Shown: positions 29,740-39,400 of the stretch, one piece after another | Numbering within the stretch: the first letter of the stretch is position 1 | Layout: each line of letters starts with the position of its first letter | Source: Streptomyces ortus | GTDB lineage: Bacteria; Actinomycetota; Actinomycetes; Streptomycetales; Streptomycetaceae | Reading direction: 5' to 3' | NCBI RefSeq assembly: GCF_026341275.1 | Contig: NZ_JAIFZO010000002.1 | Coordinates: forward strand, 4,060,118 to 4,124,117 | Length of the DNA stretch: 64,000 nucleotides | Position numbers and translations under genes: made by a program | The notes under the pieces: generated by a model | The model's database searches: none | What the model was told of the DNA's origin: nothing | What the model saw: only the letters and a program-made list of their open reading frames with translations

Positions 29740-31107
29740 TCAGGACGACCCCTTCGGGTGGTCCTGGGGAGGCTTTCCACCGGCCGCGAGTTCGAACTCC
29801 GCGCGGGGGTGTTCGAGCGAACCGAGAGAGACGATCTCTCTCTTGAAGAGGCCCGACAGGGTCCATTCGGCGAGCACGCGGGCTTTTCGGTTGAAGGTGG
29901 GCACCCGGCTCAGGTGGTAGACGCGGTGCATGAACCAGGCAGGGTATCCCTTCAGCCTGCGTCCGTAGACGTGCGCGACCCCCTTGTGCAGCCCCAGGGA
30001 GGCGACCGATCCCACGTACTTGTGGGAGTACGTCTCCAGCGGCTCGCCGCGCAGGGAGTGGGCGATGTTGTCGCCGAGGACCCTGGCCTGGCGGACGGCG
30101 TGCTGGGCGTTGGGGGCCGTCTCCGTGCCGGGCGCGGACGCGGTCACGTCGGGTACGGCGGCGGCGTCGCCCGCGGCCCACGCGTGCGTGGTGCCTTCCA
30201 CGGTCAGCTCGGGGGTGCACTTCAGCCGACCGCGTTCGTTCAGCGGCAGGTCGGTGGCGGCGAGGATCGGGTGGGGCTTCACGCCCGCCGTCCACACGAC
30301 CGTGCGGGTCGGGAAGCGGGCGCCGTCGCTGAGGGCGGCGACGCGGTCGGTGCAGGAGTCGAGGCGCGTCCGCAGGCGTACGTCGATGTTGCGGCGGCGC
30401 AGCTGGGTGACGGTGTACTTGCCCATCTCCTCGCCGACCTCGGGGAGGATGCGGTCCGAGGCCTCTACGAGGATCCACTTCATGTCCTCGGGCTGGACGT
30501 TGTGGTAGTAGCGGGAGGCGTACCGGGCCATGTCCTCCAGCTCGCCGAGCGCCTCCACTCCGGCGTAACCGCCTCCTACGAAGACGAAGGTCAGGGCGGC
30601 GTCGCGGATCGCGGGGTCGCGGGTGGAGGAGGCGATGTCCATCTGCTCGATGACGTGGTTGCGCAGACCGATGGCCTCCTCGACGGTCTTGAAGCCGATG
30701 GCGAACTCGGCGAGGCCGGGGATCGGAAGGGTGCGCGCCACGGAGCCGGGGGCCAGCACCAGTTCGTCGTACGGAAGCTGGTCGGGGCCCGTGCCCTCCT
30801 CCTCGGTGGCGAGGGTCGCGACGGTCACGGTGCGCTTGGCGTGGTCGATCGACGTGGCCTCGCCGATGACGACGCGGCACCGGTCGAGGACGCGACGCAG
30901 GGGTACGACGACGTGGCGCGGCGAGATGGAGCCCGCGGCCGCCTCCGGCAGGAAGGGCTGATAGGTCATGTACGGGTCGGGAGTGACCACGGTGATCTCC
31001 ACGTCTCCGCGTTTCAGCTCCTGTCTGAGCTTCCGCTGGAGACGCAGGGCGGTGTACATCCCGACGTAGCCGCCGCCGACAACGAGAATGCGCGCACGTT
31101 CCTTCAC
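29740..31107 (-). CDS. ndh: Type II NADH dehydrogenase
   Basis: Single-subunit, non-proton-pumping NADH:quinone oxidoreductase, 455 residues, peripheral on the membrane. FAD fold ILVVGGGYVGMYTALRL at residue 7 and NADH fold FVFVGGGYAGVEALGEL near residue 175. ATRTVVWTAGVKPHPI-type segment and WAAGDAAAVPD (FAD site) are present; AQHAVRQARVLGDNI and a C-terminal amphipathic region follow. GTG start. It sits next to atrA on the opposite strand, an arrangement I recall from S. coelicolor (SCO4119/4118). Confidence 0.93.
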   Translation of the reverse strand: MKERARILVVGGGYVGMYTALRLQRKLRQELKRGDVEITVVTPDPYMTYQPFLPEAAAGSISPRHVVVPLRRVLDRCRVVIGEATSIDHAKRTVTVATLATEEEGTGPDQLPYDELVLAPGSVARTLPIPGLAEFAIGFKTVEEAIGLRNHVIEQMDIASSTRDPAIRDAALTFVFVGGGYAGVEALGELEDMARYASRYYHNVQPEDMKWILVEASDRILPEVGEEMGKYTVTQLRRRNIDVRLRTRLDSCTDRVAALSDGARFPTRTVVWTAGVKPHPILAATDLPLNERGRLKCTPELTVEGTTHAWAAGDAAAVPDVTASAPGTETAPNAQHAVRQARVLGDNIAHSLRGEPLETYSHKYVGSVASLGLHKGVAHVYGRRLKGYPAWFMHRVYHLSRVPTFNRKARVLAEWTLSGLFKREIVSLGSLEHPRAEFELAAGGKPPQDHPKGSS

Positions 31108-31486
31108 TCACCCATGACGCACCGGCTACGGGCGTTTGTCCACAGGCCCGTCAATTTGTGTGACCGGCGGCCGAAGACGAGCGGAGCGGGCCGTTTCGCC
31201 GGAGCGCGAGGAAGGTTCGCAGGTCAGCAGGTGTGAGCTGGGTGGCATTAGGGGGCGCAACCGGGACGTAACCGGCCCGTACTCCGATCGGGGGGCGCTC
31301 CGTGCGGAACCTCCCCCTTCTGAATTGACTCCGCCTCAACTATGTTCGTCTGTCATCGGGGTGTAGGGGGATGCGCTCGACGGGTCCGTACGGTGGGGTC
31401 CTACGGCGAAGGTTGTTCCGCTGACTCCGGTCTGTCGATGGCGGGGAGAGTCTCCGGGGGGAGACGTCATTACCGGGGGAACACAC
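31108..31486. promoter_or_regulatory. Divergent ndh/atrA promoter region
   Basis: 379 bases without a gene. It contains TTGACT at 31325-31330, a possible -35 of the atrA-type promoter, but no good -10 at 17 bases. No clear palindrome was seen. Confidence 0.4.
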
Positions 31487-32305
31487 ATGCATATTCAGGA
31501 CACTCATTGGACATCCGCGTCCGCCCTTCCAACGGGCGGCGCGACCCAGGCGGCGAGCAACGGACGCGCGGGGGACGTATCGCGCACCACGCCGCTGCGG
31601 GTGGACGCACAGCGCAATCTGGAGCACGTACTGCGCGCGGCGCGTGAGGTCTTCGGGGAGCTGGGGTACGGCGCTCCCATGGAGGACGTGGCACGGCGCG
31701 CGCGGGTCGGTGTGGGCACGGTGTACCGGCGCTTTCCGAGCAAGGACGTCCTGGTCCGGCGTATCGCCGAGGAGGAGACCTCCCGGCTGACCGATCAGGC
31801 GCGCTCCGCGCTCGGGCAGGAGGACGAGCCGTGGTCGGCGCTGTCGCGCTTCCTGCGGACGTCGGTGGCGTCGGGCGCGGGGCGCCTGCTGCCGCCGCAG
31901 GTGCTGCGGGTGGGGGTCGGCGAGGACGGTTCGGTCCTCGACGGGACGTCGGTGCGCGACGGAGTCCCGGTGCTCGACGGAGTTCCGGTGCGCGACGGGG
32001 CGCGGGTTCCGCAGCAGCGGTCCCAGCCCGGCGGGCCCGATCTGCGGCTCGTGGAGCAGCGGCCGGTTTCCCTCGGGGAGCCGGACGAGGACGACGCCGG
32101 GGCGGCCCAGCTGCTTGAGGTCGTGGGGCGGCTCGTGGATCGGGCGCGGGGCGCGGGTGCGCTGCGGGCGGATGTGACGGTGTCGGACGTGCTGCTGGTG
32201 ATAGCCACGGCGGCGCCGTCTCTGCCGGATGCCGCGCAGCAGGCTGCGGCGTCCGCGCGGCTGTTGGACATCCTGCTGGAAGGGTTGCGTTCGCGTCCTG
32301 CGTAG
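31487..32305 (+). CDS. atrA: TetR-family regulator, probable AtrA
   Basis: TetR-type DNA-binding protein of 272 residues. The HTH is at about residues 45-90: NLEHVLRAAREVFGELGYGAPMEDVARRARVGVGTVYRRFPSKDVLV, read in parts. Start ATG has GGGGGA six bases upstream. AtrA activates antibiotic gene clusters (such as actII-ORF4 in S. coelicolor) and nag genes. Identity rests on the TetR fold plus gene order (ndh, atrA, ECF sigma gene). The ligand domain carries four hexapeptide repeats of DG(V/T)PVR type at residues 152-175, which may be strain-specific. Confidence 0.72.
   Translation: MHIQDTHWTSASALPTGGATQAASNGRAGDVSRTTPLRVDAQRNLEHVLRAAREVFGELGYGAPMEDVARRARVGVGTVYRRFPSKDVLVRRIAEEETSRLTDQARSALGQEDEPWSALSRFLRTSVASGAGRLLPPQVLRVGVGEDGSVLDGTSVRDGVPVLDGVPVRDGARVPQQRSQPGGPDLRLVEQRPVSLGEPDEDDAGAAQLLEVVGRLVDRARGAGALRADVTVSDVLLVIATAAPSLPDAAQQAAASARLLDILLEGLRSRPA
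31940..32011 (+). repeat. 18-bp in-frame repeats inside the atrA-like gene
   Basis: Four 18-base units beginning gacgg(g/a), coding for DGTSVR, DGVPVL, DGVPVR and DGARVP. They sit in the ligand-binding half of the regulator. Unit number may vary between strains. Confidence 0.85.
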
Positions 32306-32415
32306 GCGCGTGGCACTTGGCGTGCGGCGGCTGTGCGTGGGGGTGCTTGTCCGCGTGCGGTCGCCTCCGGCGGGGGTGGGGGGTGGTCGGGGGTGGGTGC
32401 GCCCGGGGGGTGAGT

Positions 32416-32676
32416 GCGCCGTTCCCCGCGCCCCTATGGCAGTCGAAGGCGAGCCCTGTTGCGTAGTGCGGGTGGGTTTCGGCTGGAGTGCGCCGTTCCC
32501 CGCGCCCCTATGGCAGTCGAAGGCGAGCCCTGTTGCGTAGTGCGGGTGAGTTTCGGCTGGAGTGCGCCGTTCCCCGCGCCCCTTTAGGGAGTCGGGGTGA
32601 GCCCTGTTGGGGAGTGCGGGTCGGTTTGGGCTGGAGTGCGTCGTTCCCCGCGCTCCTATCGGGCGTCAAGGGGTGG
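32416..32676. repeat. 74-bp tandem repeat containing the gcgccgttccccgcgcccct core
   Basis: Three full 74-base copies (32416-32489, 32490-32563, 32564-32637) and a partial fourth. Copies 1 and 2 are nearly identical. Each begins gcgccgttccccgcgcccct, the inverse of the repeats near 7.5 kb. It occupies the gap between atrA and the sigma factor gene. Confidence 0.9.
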
Positions 32677-32791
32677 TTGGGTGATCCATACGGATGAGTG
32701 GTTGCTGCGTTCCTGTGGGTAACACGGTTGAGGGCTTGTGGCACTCTTTCCCGGTGTTCGGGTCCGAGTGTGCAGGCGGGGGCTTTCCGCG

Positions 32792-34657
32792 ATGAGCGTT
32801 GACGAGCAGGACGAGCCGCTCGACAGCGCCGTACCGGAAGCCGTTGTTCCGCCGCAGCGCGAGCGGCGTGAGCAGCAGGACGGCGGAGTGCTGCCGCCGC
32901 CCGCCGAGATCGTCGAACCGCCGCCCGCCGACGCCGAGTTGATCGGGTGGATGCGTTCGGGCGACGACACGGCCTACGAGGAGCTGTACCGCCGCCACGC
33001 GGACGCCGTCCGCCGGTACGCGCGTACCTGCTGCCGCGACGCCCACACCGCGGACGACCTCACCGCCGAGGTCTTCGCCCGCATGCTCCAGGCCGTCCGC
33101 GGCGGCAGCGGCCCCGAGCACTCCGTACGCGCCTATCTGCTGACGACCGTACGGCGGGTCGCGGCGGGCTGGACCAGGTCCGCGCGGCGGGAGCACCTGG
33201 TCGACGACTTCGCCGTGTTCGCGGCGCAGGCCGCGCGCGGCTCCGAGCTGTCGGACGACACCGCCTCCCAGGAACTGGGCGCGGACGTCCGCGCCATGCA
33301 CGAGGCCGAGCAGTCCATGGCCATGCAGGCGTTCCGGTCGCTGCCGGAGCGCTGGCAGGCCGTGCTGTGGCACACCGAGGTCGAGGACGAGTCGCCCAGC
33401 GAGGTCGCCACGCTGTTCGGCCTCGACGCCAACGGCACGCGCGTACTGGCCAGCCGGGCCCGTGAAGGCCTCAAGCAGGCCTATCTGCAGGCCCATGTGA
33501 GCGCCACGCTCACCACGGACGAGGAGTGCGCGCGGTACGCCGACCGGCTCGGCGCGTACGCGCGGGGCGGCCTGCGCACGCGGGCCGAGCGCGGGCTGCG
33601 CAAACACCTGGAGGAGTGCGCCAAGTGCCGGCTGGCCGCCGGCCAGATCAAGGACGTCGCGAACGGCATCCCGGCGGTCGTGCCGATCGCGGTCATCGGC
33701 TGGTTCGGTGCCGCCGGATACGCGAAGGCGGCTGCCCTCATCGCCGGCGGGACCGGCGTGGGTGCGGCCGGGGCCGCGGGAGCCGCCTCCGCGGCCGGCG
33801 GCGGTTCGGGTGGCGCGGGGGCCGGCGGGGCCGCGGCGGAGGGGCTCGGCACGCCCGCGAAGGCCGGGATCGTCGCGGGGATCGTCGCTGCGGCCGTCGC
33901 CACGGTGGTGTTCGCGCTCACGGGCGACGACGCGGCCGTCAAGAAGGACGAGGCCGGGCCGCGCCCGCCCGGCCCGGTCGTCGAACCGAGCGTGCCGTCA
34001 CCGTCACCGTCGCCCTCCCGGTCCTCGCCCCCGCCGAAGGCCGCACCCGAGCCCGCGGCGGTCGCGGCGGCGCCGAAACCCAAGCCGAAGCCGCCCTCGG
34101 CACCGGCCCGGACGCCCGCGCCCGACCCCACCCCGAAGCCGAAGCCGCGGCCGACGCCCGCTCCGACACCCCCACCGAAGCCCACGCCGCCTCCCGCTCC
34201 CGTTCCCCCGCCGCCCCCGGAGCCCGAGGACTTCCAGTGGAACGAGCTGAAGTACGGCATCACCGGGGACGGCACCGAGCCCGAGATGCGGCTCGGCGAG
34301 AGCAGCTGGGTCTGGCAGCGTTACGGCATGTCCGTCGCCGGCAAGCGGTACGCGAACGGTGTCACCGTGCACGGCGCCTCCTCGGTCACCATCGATCTCA
34401 ACCGCACCTGTTCCTCGTACGACGCGATGGTCGGCGTGGACGACCTGACGATGGGCCTCGGTCAGGTGCGGTTCTCGGTGTTCGCGGACGGTGTGCGGAG
34501 GTGGCGGTCGGGGCTGATCCGGGGCGGTCAGGCCGCGGTGCCCCTGCACGTCGATCTGACGGGCAGGAAAACGATCCGCCTGGTCGTCGAACCGTACTCG
34601 GGCTTCGGCCCGGTGGCCCTGGCGGACTGGGCCGACTCACGTTTCCGGTGCCGGTGA
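32792..34657 (+). CDS. ECF sigma factor fused to zinc finger, membrane helix and NPCBM-like domain
   Basis: Protein of 621 residues. Sigma region 2 lies near residues 50-115 (GDDTAYEELYRRHADAVRRYAR in parts, TADDLTAEVFARML) and region 4 near 180-230 (RSLPERWQAVLWHTEVEDESPSEVATLFGL in parts). A zf-HC2-type motif HLEECAKC follows, then a Gly/Ala-rich stretch, a helix (AGIVAGIVAAAVATVVFAL), a long Pro/Lys-rich linker and a beta-rich C-terminal domain (residues 480-621, YGMSVAGKRYANGVTVHGASSVTIDL in parts) like NPCBM/NEW2 carbohydrate binding. It looks like a membrane-tethered, self-restrained sigma factor sensing the wall (ECF52-like, from memory). Confidence 0.87.
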   Translation: MSVDEQDEPLDSAVPEAVVPPQRERREQQDGGVLPPPAEIVEPPPADAELIGWMRSGDDTAYEELYRRHADAVRRYARTCCRDAHTADDLTAEVFARMLQAVRGGSGPEHSVRAYLLTTVRRVAAGWTRSARREHLVDDFAVFAAQAARGSELSDDTASQELGADVRAMHEAEQSMAMQAFRSLPERWQAVLWHTEVEDESPSEVATLFGLDANGTRVLASRAREGLKQAYLQAHVSATLTTDEECARYADRLGAYARGGLRTRAERGLRKHLEECAKCRLAAGQIKDVANGIPAVVPIAVIGWFGAAGYAKAAALIAGGTGVGAAGAAGAASAAGGGSGGAGAGGAAAEGLGTPAKAGIVAGIVAAAVATVVFALTGDDAAVKKDEAGPRPPGPVVEPSVPSPSPSPSRSSPPPKAAPEPAAVAAAPKPKPKPPSAPARTPAPDPTPKPKPRPTPAPTPPPKPTPPPAPVPPPPPEPEDFQWNELKYGITGDGTEPEMRLGESSWVWQRYGMSVAGKRYANGVTVHGASSVTIDLNRTCSSYDAMVGVDDLTMGLGQVRFSVFADGVRRWRSGLIRGGQAAVPLHVDLTGRKTIRLVVEPYSGFGPVALADWADSRFRCR

Positions 34658-35386
34658 CGCCTCGGCCAGTTCCTCCAGGACGCCCAGGACGCCGCCCCGG
34701 GTGAGCGCGGCGCCGGTGGCGCGCTCGGTGTCGTAGGCCCGGCGGCCGAGTGCGGCCAGTGCCGTGGCCTCGATGCGTTCGAGGTCCGTCCGGTGCGGCA
34801 GCGGGCGCGGGTGGCCTTCCCGCCAGCAGGAGGCGGCCGTGAGTACGCGCACCACGCGCGCGTGCTCGCCGATGCCGGAGAGCACCCCCGCCGCCTGCTC
34901 GGCCAGGGTGGCGAGGACCACCTCCGCGCAGCTGTCCGCCATGGCCTTGCGCAGCGCGTCGGCCAGGCGCCGCAGGCCCTGTCCCGGACCCGACTCGACG
35001 GCTGTGAGAAGGCCGTCGACGCCGTTCAGCGCGGCGATGAACTGGGGCGGCGGGGTGCCCCGCGTCGTCTCCTTGCGGGCCGCCTCGCAGAGTTCGCGAG
35101 CGCGCCCGAACTCCCGGTCGTCGAGCGCCATCTGGGCCCGTACGAGGAGGACGAACGCCCGTGAGTCCGGCACCGCGTAGCGGTCGGCCGCGGCCGTCGC
35201 CTCGTCCAGAGCCCTGAGCGCCGCCGCCCGGTCGCCCTCGCGGTAGGCGATCTCGCCGAGCCGCGCGATGAGGAACGGCTTCTCCGCGTACGCCCGCACC
35301 TCGTGGGCGAGCCGCAACGCCTCCTCGAACTCCGCCTTCGCCTCCTCGAACCGACTGCGCGCCATGGCCGCCTCGCCGACCGCGCC

Positions 35387-35436
35387 GCACACCTGGGCCC
35401 GCATCCAGCGGGCACACCTGGGCCCGCATCCAGCGG
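35387..35436. repeat. Perfect 25-bp tandem duplication causing a frameshift
   Basis: Copies 35387-35411 and 35412-35436 are identical, each starting gcacacctgggcccgc. Removing one restores the reading frame GDRWMRAQVCGAVGEAAM across the AfsR C-terminal region. Length 25 is not a multiple of three. Confidence 0.95.
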
Positions 35437-35984
35437 TCACCGACGCGCAGGGAGACGGTCCGCAGTTCCTCGACGTACCCGTCGACGTACTCCATGCCGC
35501 CGGGCATGTCGACGGCCACGTGTACGGAGAACAGCAGGGCGACGCCGATCTCCCATTCGCCGCCGTGGGCGCGGCAGTTGGCGAGCGAGGTCTCCATCGT
35601 CCCGCGCACGCCGTCGGTGTTGCCGATCAGGAATCCGATCAGCGGCCAGAGGATGCCGGGGAAGCTCGCGGCGTCGGGGCCGCCGCGCGCCAGTGTGCTC
35701 CGCAGGCGGGCGACGTACTCCACGGTCCGCTCTTCCGTCAGCGGTACCCTCCCGAGTTCCGAGGCCAGGAAGATCTGCAGCACCCGCAGCTTGAGCCGGA
35801 CCCTGTGCAGGGGGTGCCCGCTCTCACCCTCGGGGTCGGCGAGGAAGGCCCCGACGGGGTCGATGTCGATGCCGAGGCCGAGACCGGCTCTCAGGGGATC
35901 CCTCGTGTCGAGGCAGATCGCCAGGGGGTCGACCGTGTCGAGTTGAACCCCGGCGAGGCCGGCGAGACCGGCGGTGGGGAGACG

Positions 35985-36416
35985 CGGAGGATCCGCCCTC
36001 CCCGGACCTGCCACCACGGGATCCGCCCCGACCGGGCCCGTCGCCGCGGGATCCGCCCCCATCGGGCCCCTCGCCACCGGACCCGCCCTGACGAGACCGG
36101 TCGCTGCCGGACCCATCGCCACCGGATCCGCCCTGACCAGACCCGTCGCCACCGGATCCGCTCCGACGAGACCGGTCTCCGCCGGACCCATCGCCACCGG
36201 ATCCGCCCTGACCAGACCCGTCGCCACCGGATCCGCTCCGACGAGACCGGTCTCCGCCGGATCCATCGCCGCTGGGTCCGTCCCCACCGGACCCGCCGCC
36301 ACCGGTTTCGTCGGCGCAGGGTCCGCCCCGACCAAACCAGTCGCCGCCCGGTCCGTCGCCGCCGGATACGTAGCCGCCTGATCCGTCGCCGCCGGATTCG
36401 TCCCCGCCGTCGCGTC
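35985..36416 (-). repeat. 15-bp-period minisatellite coding for pentapeptides
   Basis: About 430 bases of in-frame repeats coding for units such as ATGLV, GADPV, RADPV and AMGPA. A higher-order period of about 75 bases (gacgagaccggtctccgcc...) appears twice. It is inserted in the helical part of the AfsR-like region. Ordinary AfsR proteins have no such block. Confidence 0.9.
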
Positions 36417-39400
36417 GAGTGCCGCTCCCAGGAGCAGGACTCGGTTGGTCCAGGTCGCGCCCTCTCTGCGGAAGTTGCGCAGCCACCAGAACCAGCCCAT
36501 GGAGAGCACCAGCGCCGCGGCCTCCGGTTCGTCCGCCGCGAGAACGCTGCGGTGCAGGGCCGCGCGGATGTTGTCGAGGTCGCTCTCCAGGCGGTCGATC
36601 CAGCGGAGTTGGTCGGCGGACCGCAGGAGGGGGTCGGCCTGTTCGACCAGCGCGCGGGCCCACGCGCGATGCCTGCGCTCGGCCTCGGCGCGCAGTTCGG
36701 GGGTTTCGGCGACGCGCTCCACCGCGTACTCGTGGATCGTCTCCAGCATGCGGTAGCGCATGGCGTCGTCGCCCCGCCTGCCGGGTGTCGCGACGATCAG
36801 GGACTTGTCGACGAGCGCTCCGATCAGCTCGGCCACGGGCCCGCTGCACACCGCTTCCGCGGCCTCCAGGTCCCAGCCGCCGGCGAAGACGGACACCTCA
36901 CGCAGGACGGTCCGCTCGGGCTCGTCGAGGAGGTCCCAGGACCAGTCGACGACCGCGCGCAGGGTCTGCTGGCGGGGCAGAACCGTACGGCTGCCCGAGG
37001 TGAGGAGCCGGAAGCGGTCGTCGAGCCGGTCGGCGATCTGGCGCGGGGCGAGCATCCGCAGCCGGGCGGCGGCCAGTTCGATGGCCAGCGGCAGACCGTC
37101 GAGGCGGCGGCAGATCTCTTCCACGGCGGCGTCGTCGGTGACATCACCCTCGGGGTGGGCCGCCGCCGCGCGCTCCCTGAAGAGGCGGTGTGCCGGTGCC
37201 GGCAGGAGGGGCTCGACCGGGCGCACGGACTCACCGGGCACTCCGAGGGGTTCACGGCTGGTGGCGAGGATCGTGAGCCCCGGGCAGCGGGTCAGGAGCG
37301 TCTCGGCGAGCTCGGCCGCCGCGTCGATGAGGTGCTCGCAGTTGTCAAGGATCAGGAGTTGCGTGCGCGGGGCGCAGTACTCGACGAGCAGGGCGACCGG
37401 GTCGTGCTGCTGACCCGCCATCTCATGGGTCATCAGCGCGGTCTCCCGCAGGCCCAGGGCGCTGACGACCGCGCCCGGCACCGCCTCGGGCCGGTCGAGC
37501 GGGGCGAGCTCGGCCAGCCAAGCCCGTGGATGCCCGGAGGCGGCCTCCTCTGCTAGACGGGTCTTTCCTGAGCCGCCCGGTCCGGTGAGGGTGACGAGAC
37601 GGGCCCGGTGCAATTCGGAACGAATCGCGTCGAGTTCGGGTTCCCGGCCCACGAAGGAGTTGAGGCGGGGACGGATGTTGCCGGTCGGTTCGCGGTGTTC
37701 GGGGGCGGGAGTCGCCTTCGGGTTCGGCGGGGCCGCGTGCGGGGTCAGCAGTTGCGCGTGCAGGGCGCGCAGTTCCGGGCTCGGGTCCGTGCCGAGGCCG
37801 TCGGCGAGGGCACGGCGGGCCCGTTCGTACGCGTCCAGCGCGTCCGCCGGACGGCCCGTGTCACGCAGGGCCCGGACGAGAAGGGCGTGCAGCGACTCGT
37901 CGTACGGGTGGGTCTCGGTGAGGGCCCGCAGTTCCGGTACGGCGTCGTGGGCGCGGCCGTTGCGCAGATCCGCCTCCACGCGCGCGCGGGTCGCCTCCTG
38001 CCGGAGGGATTCCGGTCGGGTGGCCGCCGTGGTGCGGTCGGGGAGGTCGGCCAGGGCCGGGCCCCGCCACAGGTCCAGGGCCTCTCGGAGGATGCGGGCC
38101 GGCGTGCCCGTCCAGCATGTGCCTCGGCGGTCCAGGAGGCGGCGGAGCCACAGTTCGAGGGAGACCAGGTCCGCGAGGCCTTCCAGGGGGAGGGGCTCGC
38201 CGTCGGCCGCCGCTCGGAGGGCCTTGCGGACCACGCGTGCCTCGACCAGACCGGCCTGGGCGAGCAGGGGCGTGTCGAAGAGGGCCACCAGTTCGTCCAC
38301 GGCGACCCGTACCCCGATGCGCGCGGCGGCGTTGGACGACGCGTGGGAGGGGGCGCCCCAGCCGGGCGGCAGGTCCGCCACCCCGGCGCCCTCCAGGACC
38401 GTACGGAGGATCGCGGCCCGCGCCCCGGGCCGCACCCGCAGCGCCTCGGGAAGGGCGCGACAGGCGCGTACGACCTGGTTGTCGAGGAAGGGGGCGTGCA
38501 GGCGCTGGAAGCGGACCTCGGCGGCCTGCTCCAGGATCCGGAGGTCCGCGGCGTGCCGGGTGAGCGCGGAGCGGGCCCGGAAATCGCCGGGCCGCTGGCC
38601 GGGACCGACGTTCGCGCGGGTCGTCGCACCCGTCAGGCGAACCGATACTTCAGCGAGGGCCTCACCCGTCAGCCACCGTGCGGCGGGGCCCGGCCTGGCC
38701 CAGGTGAGCGCGGCGAGGGACGCCCCGACCGCTCCCGCCGGCTCCTCGAACCGCTTGTGCAGCAGCCTGTCGGCCAGGCTCTCCACACCCACCACGTAGG
38801 ACGTACGGGAGAGTCTGCGGGCCGCGCCGTACACGCGCGCGGGGACCATGACGGAACCGTCCGCCTTCGTCAGCGCCGCGACCGGACGCACCAGGTGGCG
38901 CCGCTTGCGGTCCATGAGCAGGTCGGCGAGACGGGCCGGATGGGCGTCCAGGACCTGTCGGGCGCCGTACCCGGTGAAGTGGTCCGCGCTGCCGGAGGCC
39001 AGGCGCGCGCGATGGCGGGCGGCCGTCACCAGGGACGGGCCCGGCTCGTCGGTGAGCGGGCCCTCCAGTTCGGCGTAGGGCAGGACTTCCTCGCCCCCGG
39101 CCACCACCACGTGGTGCAGGCGCGGGTTGGCAGCGAGCGTGCCGGCCCGTTCCAGCTCGGCCTCCCGGCCCTTGACCACCATGTCGTTGAAGGTGACCGC
39201 GAGGAGGCGTTCGCCCGCGCCCGTGCCGTGTCCGAGGACGGTGCCGGGGGCGCCGGGCAGTCCGGCGGCGAGGAGGGCGAGCGTGCCGGAGGCGGGTCCC
39301 CCGGAGAGGTCGGCCCCGATGCCCGGAACCGGCATGCCGCGCGCCGCACGCCGCTCCGCGGGCCCCATGCCCGGCACAGGTCCGGGATCTATGTCCGCTC

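Noticed and set aside
32416..32676. 74-bp tandem array as CRISPR or plasmid iteron
   Set aside because: Units are directly adjacent without unique spacers, and no replication gene is near.
34398..35386. Out-of-frame tail of the long cyclase/AfsR frame down to 34398
   Set aside because: After the 25-bp duplication the residues become Arg/Gly-rich nonsense, while the adjacent frame gives a normal TPR-like sequence ending at 34637.
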